The position numbers were made by a program, and so were the translations under genes. A stretch of DNA of 47,115 nucleotides from Syntrophaceae bacterium UBA6078 (GTDB taxonomy: Bacteria > Desulfobacterota > Syntrophia > Syntrophales > UBA2210). The stretch lies in assembly GCA_002428735.1 (NCBI GenBank), contig DIXO01000078.1:1-47115 (forward strand), in the 5' to 3' direction. The notes beneath the pieces are model-generated. The model saw only the letters and a program-made list of their open reading frames with translations. It was not told the origin of the DNA and made no database searches. Positions 1 through 7,370 of this stretch are shown here, in pieces (within the stretch, counting starts at the first letter, position 1; each line of letters begins with the position of its first letter).

Positions 1-94
1 TAGTCATATGGATACCCCAGTTAAGAACTTTACATGAAAAGATGTTCATGTTACAAAAAGTGCAGCAAAATTCCTATGAATTTAGGAGGGTTAT

Positions 95-1177
95 ATGATT
101 AAAACCAGAATGACGGATTTATTCGGAATTCAGCACCCCATTATGCTGGCGGGAATGAACTGGATATCAACCCCTCAAATTGTTGCAGCGGTTTCCAATG
201 CGGGCGGACTGGGGACACTGGCTGCGGCATCGCTATCGCCGGAAAACACAAGAAAGAACATTCGCGAGATCAGGGAAATGACCGACAAACCCATCATGAT
301 CAATCAGCCATTGGTCAGGGCAACCGCCAAAGAGAATATTCAGGTGGCAATCGAAGAAAAAGTCCCGTTTATCAACTACTCCCTCGGGAAGCCTTGGTTC
401 ATCGATCAAGTGCATGCGTACGGCGGTAAGGTTGTTGGAACGATAGCCATTGCCAAGCATGCGACAAATGCAGTGAAGCTGGGAGCCGATGCTCTCGTGG
501 TAACCGGACATGAAGCTGCGGCCCACGGCGCCGATGCGACATCGCTGATTCTGGTTCCTCTCGTGGCCAGTATGGTGAAAGTTCCTCTTATTGCAGCTGG
601 AGGATTTTGTGACGGACGGGGACTTGCCGCTGCTCTTGCACTGGGCGCCTCAGGTATTTCGATGGGAACCCGTTTCATCCTTACGGAGGAGAGCACAGTC
701 CATCAAAACTTTAAGCAACTCTGCCTGGAAGCCACTGAACAGGACACCCTGTACAGCAATGTCTTTGACGGCATGCCTGGAAGGGCACTTAAATCTGCCA
801 TGTCTGAAAAAATGATGGGAGGGGATTCCCTTACGCTACTTCGGGCTATACCGAATGCCCTGAAGATCAAAAAGGTTCTAAAGCAAAACTGGAGCCAGTT
901 TATGGCTACTGCCTGGTCAATGATGTTTGGCGAAGGGCAGAATGCAATCCAGATGGCCCGTATGGCTACAGGCGCAGTTCGTCACCAGAAGGCGATCTAT
1001 GAGGGCGATACCAGAGAAGGCTTCATGTATGCTGGTCAGGCGATTGGAGCCATTCATGATCTGCCTAACGTAAAGGATTTAATAGAGAGAATTATCGCTG
1101 AAGCAGAGGCTGTTTTACTCAAAGCACCAGATTCTGTTATAGGAAGACCCAAAAACAGAAATATAACAAACACATAA
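95..1177 (+). CDS. Nitronate monooxygenase / FabK-like FMN oxidoreductase
   Basis: This 360-residue soluble protein belongs to the 2-nitropropane dioxygenase/nitronate monooxygenase family of FMN-binding TIM barrels, which also contains the enoyl-ACP reductase FabK. The N-terminus shows the family pattern FGIQHPIMLAGMNWIS. The conserved GHEAAAHGAD segment near residue 140 carries the histidine typical of the nitronate active site, and AAGGFCDGRGLAAALALGA followed by GTRFI is the FMN-phosphate loop. An AGGAGGG ribosome site 5 bases before the ATG fixes the start. The gene stands alone, with no partner that names a substrate. Family membership is clear, but whether it oxidises nitronates or reduces an enoyl thioester cannot be decided from sequence. 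Confidence 0.88.
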   Translation: MIKTRMTDLFGIQHPIMLAGMNWISTPQIVAAVSNAGGLGTLAAASLSPENTRKNIREIREMTDKPIMINQPLVRATAKENIQVAIEEKVPFINYSLGKPWFIDQVHAYGGKVVGTIAIAKHATNAVKLGADALVVTGHEAAAHGADATSLILVPLVASMVKVPLIAAGGFCDGRGLAAALALGASGISMGTRFILTEESTVHQNFKQLCLEATEQDTLYSNVFDGMPGRALKSAMSEKMMGGDSLTLLRAIPNALKIKKVLKQNWSQFMATAWSMMFGEGQNAIQMARMATGAVRHQKAIYEGDTREGFMYAGQAIGAIHDLPNVKDLIERIIAEAEAVLLKAPDSVIGRPKNRNITNT

Positions 1178-1246
1178 TCCATAAATGAAGTCCCGTCCAT
1201 TTCCGAATTTTATTGGGATTTGCAGGGTTCCTCATGACCGGAACGG

Positions 1247-2797
1247 GTGTGTGTGAACATGGGATACCGGGAACTGTCGTTCAATCTCCCTCCCGACTAT
1301 CAGGAAGGGGATCTGCGGGACGCGATTGCGAAGGAGCTGGGGATAGGAACGTTCTCCTGGCAGATCGCACACAAGAGCCTCGACGCCCGCAGGAAAAGCG
1401 ACATCCACTGGTTGGCTCGAGTCTCTGTCCTGTCGGAGGAGATCACGGGGGGCGAACCCCCCGCTTCGTCGGAGCTGGTGATCCCCTCGCACGCGAGAAA
1501 GGAAAAGGCCGTTGTCGTCGGGAGCGGCCCCGCGGGGTTTTTCGCGGCTCTGGTTCTTCAGAAAGCAGGTTTCCGGACGACCCTGATCGAGCGGGGGGCC
1601 GAGGTACAGAAGCGGGCCGAAGGGATCAAGACCTTCGAGCAGACCGGTTGCTTCGACCCGGTAAGCAACTACGCCTTCGGCGAGGGGGGTGCCGGGACCT
1701 TTTCCGACGGGAAGCTCACGTCGCGATCCAAGCATATATCGAAGGAAAAGCGCTTCATCATCGAAAGCTACATCCGGGCGGGCGCTCCCCAAGAGATACG
1801 GTACCTGGCGCACCCGCACCTGGGGAGCGACAACCTGAAAATAATTGTCGCAAATCTGAGAAGAGAATTCCTGGACCTGGGCGGGTGCGTCCTTTTTGAG
1901 ACCCTTCTGGAGGATATCAGGATCAAAGAGAGACGGGTAACCGAGGCAGTGACATCCGCAGGGGAAATCGAGACCGACTACCTTGTCATCGCCCCGGGTC
2001 ATTCTGCCTATGAAACCTACCGGATGCTGATCGGGCGGGGAGTCGGATTCCGCGCCAAACCCTTCGCTCTCGGCTCCCGCGTGGAGCACCTCCAGGAGAT
2101 GATCAATCTCGCTCAGTGGGGACGAGAAAAGCTGCCGGGGGTCAAGGCCGCGGAATATCGCCTGACCTCGCGGGGAGACGGTACCCTCCCGGTCTATACC
2201 TTCTGCATGTGCCCCGGCGGTGTGGTCGTTCCCGCCACCGCCTACGCGCACACCAATATCGTTAACGGAATGAGCCGCTACCGGCGCGACGGGATCTTCG
2301 CCAACGCGGCCTGCGTGGCGGGGGTGAAGCCTGAGGATCTTGCGGGCAGAGAAGTGAGCGCTTTGGAAATTCTCGATCTACTGGAAGCGTTGGAAGAAAA
2401 GTTCTTCTGCTTTTCCGAAAGGTTCGCGGCGCCGTTCTGCACGATAGCCGATTTCATCGAGGGAAAGGAATCGGGCGCGATCCGCGCGTCGAGCTATCCG
2501 CTGGAGCTGAAAACCGCTCCCCTGTGGAAACTGCTCCCTCCGCTGGTGAGTGAGGCCCTACGCGCAGGACTCAGGGACTTTTCACGGAAAATCAGAGGAT
2601 TCGAGACGGGTTCGATCATGGGCCTCGAGAGCAAGACCTCCTCGCCGGTTCAGGTTGTACGAGACACGTGCGGCAGGTGTTCCGGCTTTGAAAACCTTTA
2701 TGTCGTCGGGGAAGGAAGCGGCTGGGCGGGAGGGATCATATCGAGCGGCGCGGATGGAATACGGGCCGCCATGAGCATCGCGGGAACGGTACCCTGA
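1247..2797 (+). CDS. FAD-dependent dehydrogenase, COG2509 type
   Basis: This is a predicted cytoplasmic flavoprotein of about 512-516 residues. An N-terminal region of about 80 residues precedes a Rossmann-type FAD site, VVGSGPAGFFAALVLQKAG, with the acidic end LIERG. Glycine-rich stretches follow at NYAFGEGGAGTFSDGK and, near the C-terminus, at YVVGEGSGWAGGIISSGADG, where the FAD flavin part would sit. This arrangement is typical of the uncharacterised FAD-dependent dehydrogenases of COG2509, whose physiological substrate is unknown. The reading frame opens with GTG at 1247, but the ATG at 1259 (MGYRELSF) is an equally likely start. It follows the flavoprotein gene at 95-1177 by about 70 bases and could be co-transcribed with it. 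Confidence 0.85.
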   Translation: MCVNMGYRELSFNLPPDYQEGDLRDAIAKELGIGTFSWQIAHKSLDARRKSDIHWLARVSVLSEEITGGEPPASSELVIPSHARKEKAVVVGSGPAGFFAALVLQKAGFRTTLIERGAEVQKRAEGIKTFEQTGCFDPVSNYAFGEGGAGTFSDGKLTSRSKHISKEKRFIIESYIRAGAPQEIRYLAHPHLGSDNLKIIVANLRREFLDLGGCVLFETLLEDIRIKERRVTEAVTSAGEIETDYLVIAPGHSAYETYRMLIGRGVGFRAKPFALGSRVEHLQEMINLAQWGREKLPGVKAAEYRLTSRGDGTLPVYTFCMCPGGVVVPATAYAHTNIVNGMSRYRRDGIFANAACVAGVKPEDLAGREVSALEILDLLEALEEKFFCFSERFAAPFCTIADFIEGKESGAIRASSYPLELKTAPLWKLLPPLVSEALRAGLRDFSRKIRGFETGSIMGLESKTSSPVQVVRDTCGRCSGFENLYVVGEGSGWAGGIISSGADGIRAAMSIAGTVP

Positions 2798-2863
2798 GGT
2801 TCGAGGGAGATGCCTTGCCGATATTCCCACCTCTCTTTCCTTTGCACAGACGGGGAAAATCTC

Positions 2864-2898
2864 TTGACAATACATCATCCTAGAGTTACCTAGATAAC
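2864..2898 (+). promoter_or_regulatory. Candidate -35 box with near-palindromic operator
   Basis: A consensus TTGACA lies at 2864-2869. A 14-base near-palindrome, GTTACCTAGATAAC, lies at 2885-2898, where the -10 region and start of transcription would fall. No good TATAAT is visible at 16-18 bases spacing, so the promoter call is weak. The 408-base gap between the FAD dehydrogenase and the lipoprotein gene otherwise holds only a terminator-like hairpin and very short reading frames. Confidence 0.25.
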
Positions 2899-2968
2899 GA
2901 TTTTGATCTTGACGTTTTTTCTGCTTGTGAACGGCTGTACCCAAAGGGGGGATTATGGTCCGATCATC

Positions 2969-3005
2969 AAAGCCCTGTTTCTCAAAAAGAGAGATGGGGC
3001 TTTTG
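2969..3005 (+). terminator. Hairpin with short T tract, probable intrinsic terminator
   Basis: AAAGCCC (2969-2975) pairs with GGGCTTT (2997-3003), extended inside by TCTC/GAGA, and is followed by TTTTG. It would end a transcript coming from the FAD dehydrogenase gene or from the TTGACA box at 2864. The T tract is short. Confidence 0.5.
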
Positions 3006-3205
3006 TGTTGTGTGGGTAGTCTGGATTAACGTAGGTGCAGTGTGATGGCAACCATGGTGATGTCACACTGATTTCTGTCGAACCGAAATAGTTAAGATGT
3101 TCCCCTCTTTACACAGATTTATAGATTTACACAATGGGTCTTATAGGCGGCAAGATTGAAGTGTTTAGATTTTTATCAGGATCCGGATAAACATTAGGAA
3201 CTCAT

Positions 3206-3607
3206 ATGAAGATCAGCCACACGATTTTTGCGATTGTCTTGCCACTTATACTTGTAGCGTGTGCTACGGCATATCAACCAAAGGGTTTTTCGGGTGGGTA
3301 TTCAGAAATTCAACTTGATCCAACTACGGTGAGAGTTACCTTCGAAGGGAATGGATATTCAAACCGGAGCACTGTTGAAAGCTATCTCATCTATCGTGCG
3401 GCCGAGGTCACTATTGAGTTCGGTTTTGAATGGTTCATCATCAATGAACGAGAAGGAGAAACCGTGTGGCACCCGAAATACGGTAAGGGCGGGGTAATGT
3501 CTACTGCTGTCATCAAGATGCATCATGGTCAGAAGCCTGAAGGTATGTTGAAAAGCTACGACGCCAGATTGGTTATCGCCACAATGGGGCCTATCATCAA
3601 ACGGTGA
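3206..3607 (+). CDS. Small lipoprotein of the CC0125/CC1285 type
   Basis: The 133-residue product begins with a lipoprotein signal peptide; the lipobox is LVAC, with the cysteine at residue 19, so it is predicted to be lipidated and membrane-anchored. The body matches the pattern I know from CC0125/CC1285-family lipoproteins: a GYSE motif, a segment VRVTFEGNGYSNRSTVESYLI, then YRAAEVTIEFG and a FEWF segment. The function of that family is not known. The gene has no obvious partner and follows a 400-base gap. Its base composition is lower in GC than the flagellar genes but much higher than the AT-rich gene that follows. Confidence 0.72.
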   Translation: MKISHTIFAIVLPLILVACATAYQPKGFSGGYSEIQLDPTTVRVTFEGNGYSNRSTVESYLIYRAAEVTIEFGFEWFIINEREGETVWHPKYGKGGVMSTAVIKMHHGQKPEGMLKSYDARLVIATMGPIIKR

Positions 3608-3698
3608 TAGCTCCCAAAACACTTCGAGTGGATCGCTCTGCCAGCAAGCCTTGCTTGCTGTCTCCGTGCCTTCAAACTGCACGGTAGCTATAAATATT

Positions 3699-4430
3699 AT
3701 GAAATTTACTGATAAAGAAAAAGAAATCGTACTTAATCAACCATCTGACTTGAAAGAAATTTTAGGTTTTTTACAGAATTTTCAATTTTCCGATTCAGAC
3801 AATTCAAATATACACGAACTTTTCTCAATTTATATTTATATTGCTGGAATCTATAAGATTTCCTATTTGAAATTCCCATTCAGAGTATTGAAATCCGAAC
3901 ATCCTGATTTTATTGTTAATAATGAAATTGGTCTTGAGCATAGTCAATCAACAATTGGACAATATAAAATTGCATCTAAAGAACTTAAAAATCATCCTGA
4001 AGGAAGCATAATCGAATTACCATTTTATTCTCCGTTCAATCCGTTACCAAATAAAGAGTCTGATATTGGTATTATAGAACTAGGACATTCTTTAAAAAGT
4101 AATGGGTGGGAGGGTGATGAGGTTGAAGAGCAATGGGTGGTATGTATTTTAAAAACTGTAAAAGAAAAATTGATGTTATTAAATAAAGAGCATTTTTCCA
4201 AACAAACTCAAAATGAGTTATTTATTGAAGATACTTTTCCTGCAAGTTTTATAAAGGACGAAGATAAAGCAATAAAAATGTTGAGGCAAAAATATAATGC
4301 AACAAATTTTGATTGTTCAATAATGTTTGATAAGATTCATATTTTTTCAAATTGTAATTTAATTTTTGATGTTTTGGGGAAATGCGTAATATCAAATATG
4401 CAGAAGAAAGAATTACCAAGAATTAGCTAA
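3699..4430 (+). CDS. AT-rich orphan protein, possible PD-(D/E)XK-like nuclease
   Basis: I do not recognise this 243-residue protein with confidence. The ATG at 3699 (MKFTDKEKE) is chosen over an upstream TTG at 3651 because the upstream codons overlap a short hairpin (CAGCAAG/CTTGCTG, 3642-3660) and look non-coding. No signal peptide or membrane segment is visible. Around residue 68 the protein reads HPDFIVNNEIGLEHS. This resembles the PDF-x(n)-GLE core of restriction-like nuclease folds, although the usual lysine is not obvious. Further on, WVVCILKTVKEKL and NELFIED resemble helices and strands seen in uncharacterised members of that fold. The codons are very AT-rich compared with everything around it, which suggests recent transfer. 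A nuclease role is inference only. Confidence 0.6.
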   Translation: MKFTDKEKEIVLNQPSDLKEILGFLQNFQFSDSDNSNIHELFSIYIYIAGIYKISYLKFPFRVLKSEHPDFIVNNEIGLEHSQSTIGQYKIASKELKNHPEGSIIELPFYSPFNPLPNKESDIGIIELGHSLKSNGWEGDEVEEQWVVCILKTVKEKLMLLNKEHFSKQTQNELFIEDTFPASFIKDEDKAIKMLRQKYNATNFDCSIMFDKIHIFSNCNLIFDVLGKCVISNMQKKELPRIS

Positions 4431-4603
4431 CCACCCAAAACCCCCAAACCCGGCGACACTTTACCTATTTTTTTTGAAAGCACTTCCTTGCAGGTTACAA
4501 AATGAAGACCTTTGTATTCTCCTTGGCATGTATTCCACCGCGTTCAGGAAGAAACAAAGCGAGGGGGTGATAGGTACGCATCAACCGGATGAGCCATAAA
4601 AGA

Positions 4604-4641
4604 GGACCCGCAGCCAACAACGTGCGGGTCCTTTTCCTTTT
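4604..4641. terminator. Strong intrinsic terminator, usable in both directions
   Basis: GGACCCGCA (4604-4612) and TGCGGGTCC (4623-4631) form a perfect 9-bp stem with a 10-base loop. TTTTCCTTTT follows on the plus strand, and CTTTTAT on the minus strand. On the minus strand it sits just beyond the stop codon of the gene tail at 4660, so it was probably that gene's terminator. From 4431 to 4603 I see no coding sequence. Confidence 0.8.
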
Positions 4642-4659
4642 CACATGAAGAGAGGGCGC

Positions 4660-4782
4660 TTACTGATGTTCCGCAGCAGCCTTCTCTTCGCCGTAGACTT
4701 CAAGCTTTCCTTCTTCTTCCATTTCTCTCAGCCATTTGTGGCGCTGTTTCTCGCACCAGAACCGGGGACACCGATATGCTTT
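4660..4782 (-). pseudogene. 3' tail of a truncated minus-strand gene
   Basis: Reading leftward, about 40 codons end with TAA at 4660 and encode a sequence with normal coding character: CPRFWCEKQRHKWLREMEEE, then GKLEVYGEEKAAAEHQ. The charged helix and the two cysteines spaced as C-P-R-F-W-C look like the end of a real small protein. Upstream of about residue C-P-R-F the frame runs into DNA that codes in the opposite direction for another protein family, so no start or body remains. The parent family is not recognised. The strong terminator immediately beyond the stop supports a former gene end. Confidence 0.5.
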
Positions 4783-5017
4783 ACGGAGCCCCCCTACTGC
4801 CCGGGGCGATGACGCTCCTCGCCCGCATCGGAGAGGTGCAAGTTATCGGAGTCCCCGCCGCCGCGCTCTATTTCAAGACGACCAGTTTTGATCTGCTTGT
4901 TCCGCGCCTGCTGCCGGCCTCGCCATATCCCGGCAAGACCTCGCGCGGATGGGAAGCGGTGCCTTCTGTCTCGAATCTCGGGACTGTATGTTCCCTCTGT
5001 GTCCCTTCGGCCGTTAG
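4752..5017 (+). pseudogene. Remnant of a molybdopterin-binding protein gene (3' end, frameshifted)
   Basis: From about 4752 the plus strand encodes TGDTDMLYGAPLLPGAM and then VIGVPAAALYFKTTSFDLLV and PRLL. This is the conserved YGAPxLPGAM...FDLVLPRLL end of stand-alone molybdopterin-binding (MoeA/MoaB-fold) proteins. At about 4910-4918 the match moves to another frame, which continues GLAISRQDLARMG, GAFCLES and CMFPLCPFGR to a TAG at 5015. That is the cysteine-containing C-terminus of the same family. One lost base, probably a G in a CTGCTGGCCGGC-like stretch, explains the shift. The first two thirds of the gene are missing. It stands just upstream of a ModE-like gene on the same strand, a pairing that fits molybdenum metabolism. 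Confidence 0.75.
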
Positions 5018-5182
5018 AAACCCCGGCACACCGGCTGCCTTGATATGATGATAACTTTGAACGGTGTGGGCTGAAGCCATTATAGCATTGACTCAGAAGG
5101 CTCTTTCTCGTATAGGTTTCCTTCAACGGAAGAGTACCTTTCTCAATCAGTTTTATTAGTGGTCAGCGGTTGGGGTAGCAGA

Positions 5183-5515
5183 ATGGAAATACGTCATAAA
5201 ATCTGGCTCGAACAGAACGGCAAGGTCCTTTTTGGTGAGGGGCGCTACAAGCTGCTCAAGGCAATCGAAGAATCGCACTCCCTGAATTCGGCGGCCAAAG
5301 AACTCAACATGTCATACCGGGCCGCGTGGGGCAGGCTCAAAGCCTCCGAGGAACGCATGGGGATGAAGCTGGTTGAGCGTTCACAGGGAAAGGGCATGCA
5401 CCTGACAGACGAAGCGAAGAAACTCATTAAAGAGTTCGACCGGCTGGAACATAAAACCGAAAAGTTCCTGAAAGAGACCGGCCGCAGTCTCTCTATATTA
5501 TTCACGGACAAATAA
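5183..5515 (+). CDS. ModE-like winged-helix DNA-binding protein
   Basis: The 110-residue product matches the N-terminal DNA-binding domain of the molybdate regulator ModE. It has a short N-terminal strand and helix (IRHKIWLEQNGKVLFGEGR), the helix-turn-helix LNSAAKELNMSYRAAWGRL, and the wing KLVERSQGKGMHLTDEAKKL. The C-terminal molbindin domains that bind molybdate in E. coli ModE are absent, as in many short homologues. The ATG at 5183 is used because the upstream GTG at 5159 adds residues unlike the family. The neighbouring molybdopterin-binding remnant suggests that it once belonged to a molybdenum-related unit. With the partner broken, its target is unclear. Confidence 0.78.
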   Translation: MEIRHKIWLEQNGKVLFGEGRYKLLKAIEESHSLNSAAKELNMSYRAAWGRLKASEERMGMKLVERSQGKGMHLTDEAKKLIKEFDRLEHKTEKFLKETGRSLSILFTDK

Positions 5516-5571
5516 TTACATCGGCGCCGCCACTCCTAAGACAATTTTGTGTCGCCTGCCGCCTTGATTTG

Positions 5572-5580
5572 TGTTATAAG
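5572..5580 (+). promoter_or_regulatory. Extended -10 promoter for the SatP-like gene
   Basis: TGTTATAAG reads as an extended -10 element (TGnTATAAg) placed about 30 bases before the ATG at 5609. No convincing -35 box is visible. It would give a short leader containing GAGGAGGG at 5595-5602. Confidence 0.4.
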
Positions 5581-5608
5581 GCCTGAAAATTTATGAGGAG
5601 GGTTGAGT

Positions 5609-6172
5609 ATGTCTGAGCAAAAATTGGGAAATCCCGCCGTGGTGGGGCTGGCTGGGTTCGGGTTGACGACGCTGGTATTGCAGTTTCACAACGTGGGCTG
5701 GTGCGGAGCCGGCCCGGTGATCGCCCTGGGTTTGATTTTCGGGGGACTGGCTCAAATGATCGCCGGTCTCCAGGAAATGAAAACGGGGAATAATTTCGGA
5801 TACAGCGCCTTCACTACTTACGGCGCCTTCTGGATTTGCCTTGCCATCATTCTTCTTTTCAATCATTTCGGTATTTATAAAGCGAGCACGACTGATGTGG
5901 GCTGGTTCCTGGTTGCGTTTACGATTTATACGGCAATCATGTGGATCGGTTCCATGCGTATCAACGGAGCCCTTGCGCTCACGTTTACGCTCCTCCTGAT
6001 CGGATTTATCCTCCTTGATCTCGCCCATTTCGGATTTCCGGCCCTGACAAAGGTTGCCGGGTACGAATTGATGGCCTGCGCTCTGATGGCCTGGTATACC
6101 ATGGCACACATCATCCTGGGCGATGTCTTCGGAAGGGATGTACTCCCGGCCGGCAAGCCCTGGATTAACTAG
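5609..6172 (+). CDS. Acetate/succinate transporter, GPR1/FUN34/SatP family
   Basis: This 187-residue membrane protein belongs to the AceTr family, which moves acetate, succinate and related small carboxylates across the inner membrane. The N-terminus carries the family signature LGNPAVVGLAGFGLTTLVLQ (normally NPAPLGLxxF). A GLIFGGLAQMIAGLQEM segment matches the conserved GGxxQxxAGxxE motif lining the pore. Six hydrophobic segments can be counted, and length is normal for the bacterial family. The ATG at 5609 sits 6 bases after GAGGAGGG, so it is preferred over the TTG at 5603. A strong terminator follows at 6199, so it is a single-gene unit. Confidence 0.88.
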   Translation: MSEQKLGNPAVVGLAGFGLTTLVLQFHNVGWCGAGPVIALGLIFGGLAQMIAGLQEMKTGNNFGYSAFTTYGAFWICLAIILLFNHFGIYKASTTDVGWFLVAFTIYTAIMWIGSMRINGALALTFTLLLIGFILLDLAHFGFPALTKVAGYELMACALMAWYTMAHIILGDVFGRDVLPAGKPWIN

Positions 6173-6198
6173 ACACTCTCAGAGAAATTTTTAGATAG

Positions 6199-6241
6199 GG
6201 GGGCACATCCGTGGTTGAAACACGGAAGTGCCCCTTTTTTG
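6199..6241 (+). terminator. Intrinsic terminator of the SatP-like gene
   Basis: GGGGCAC and TCCGTG (6200-6213) pair with CACGGA and GTGCCCC (6221-6234), giving a 13-bp stem with one bulge on each side. A run of six T bases follows. Confidence 0.88.
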
Positions 6242-6317
6242 CGCTTCGCGCCCCCTTTTACCCTGCTGCCGACGCTATGCCGTGCAATATGTCCATTCCA
6301 ATACGCACCTGTTACCG

Positions 6318-7184
6318 TTATTCGAACGGCTCATCGTGCCACCATGGATAAAATTCGGGCATATCGATACTCGGTCTGCCCGTGAATCGTACGGGCCTCT
6401 TTTCTAAAAAGGCCGCTCTCGCCTCTTTGCCGTCTGCCGAGTTTCGGGTGTAATACACAGCGCGCGAATCGATCTTGTGTGCATCCATGGGATGATTCGA
6501 ACCAAGCATGCGCCACATCATCTGGCGCGTGAGAGAAATGGAGACGGCGGACGTCGTGTCGGCGATCTCCCGGGCGATCGATTCGGCAGCTTCCAGGAGC
6601 TTTCCCCCGGGATGGATACTGCGAATCAGACCGCCCGCCAGGGCTTCTTGGGCTGAAAAAACTCGTCCGGAATAGGTCCACTCCAGGGCCTTGCTAATGC
6701 CGACAATGCGGGGGAGAAACCAGCTCGAGCACGCTTCCGGCACAATACCCCGTCTGGCGAAGACAAAACCGAACGTTGCCGTATCGGCGGCGATCCGTAT
6801 GTCCATAGGAAGAGTCATCGTGATACCCACCCCGACGGCGGGGCCATTGATCGCGGCAATAACGGGTTTCATGCATTTGAAGATCCGCAGCGCAAACTGT
6901 CCTCCCGTATCACGATCACGACCCGCGTTGAAACCCGCATTCTTATCCGGATTCTCGTAGCTCACAGTGAGGTCCACACCGGCGCAGAAGGCGCGCCCTG
7001 CGCCTGTAACGATAATTGCGCGAATTTCATCATCTGCGTCAGCCCTGTCAAAGGCATCCAGACATTCACGCAGCATTACATCACGGGTCCAGGCATTCAG
7101 CCTCTCGGGACGATTGAGGGTAATCGTGAGAATCTCATTTTTGACATTGTAGAGTATCTGTTCATACACCGTATTCTTCATCAT
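6318..7184 (-). CDS. Enoyl-CoA hydratase/isomerase (crotonase) family protein
   Basis: This is a 288-residue cytoplasmic crotonase-fold enzyme, probably acting on an acyl-CoA in fatty or aromatic acid turnover. The oxyanion-hole motif AGRAFCAGVDL and the second GxG segment NGPAVGVGITMTLPMDIRIA are present. Next comes FGFVFARRGIVPEACSSWFL, in which the glutamate of PEAC corresponds to a catalytic acid of hydratases. The frame is open further upstream, but the ATG pair at 7184/7181 follows AGGGAGGT, and the residues before it do not resemble the family. It is transcribed alone, facing away from the QueG-like gene. The exact substrate cannot be told. Confidence 0.86.
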   Translation of the reverse strand: MMKNTVYEQILYNVKNEILTITLNRPERLNAWTRDVMLRECLDAFDRADADDEIRAIIVTGAGRAFCAGVDLTVSYENPDKNAGFNAGRDRDTGGQFALRIFKCMKPVIAAINGPAVGVGITMTLPMDIRIAADTATFGFVFARRGIVPEACSSWFLPRIVGISKALEWTYSGRVFSAQEALAGGLIRSIHPGGKLLEAAESIAREIADTTSAVSISLTRQMMWRMLGSNHPMDAHKIDSRAVYYTRNSADGKEARAAFLEKRPVRFTGRPSIDMPEFYPWWHDEPFE

Positions 7185-7370
7185 AGACCTCCCTGGCGCC
7201 GTTGATTGACCCGGCAGGCAATGAATCGATGTCGACCCGGGGAACCGGCTCCCCCGCGTGGTCAAACACATCGAACGTTGATCCATCCGGTCGGCAGATT
7301 TTTCTTGATATGGTACCACGTTTCAATATATTGTATCTACTAATTATTTGTTCAAACTGATGGAGGCACT

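Noticed and set aside
1232..2251. 339-codon minus-strand frame opposite the FAD dehydrogenase
   Set aside because: It lies fully antisense to a gene with clear FAD motifs; it is an artefact of high GC content.
2903..3019. 38-codon frame starting TTG with a lipoprotein-like signal (FFLLVNGC)
   Set aside because: No ribosome site, a rare start codon, and a terminator hairpin inside the frame; kept only as background to the 2864-3029 observation.
3642..3660. CAGCAAG/CTTGCTG hairpin between the lipoprotein and the AT-rich gene
   Set aside because: The 7-bp stem has no T tract after it. It might be an attC-like site of a gene cassette, but no GTTRRRY-type core or second site was found.
4794..5126. 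Open minus-strand frame of 110 codons (and one of 70 codons at 4868-5080) opposite the molybdopterin remnant
   Set aside because: The plus strand here encodes recognisable family residues in two frames. The minus-strand products match nothing and have low-complexity arginine-rich composition typical of antisense frames.
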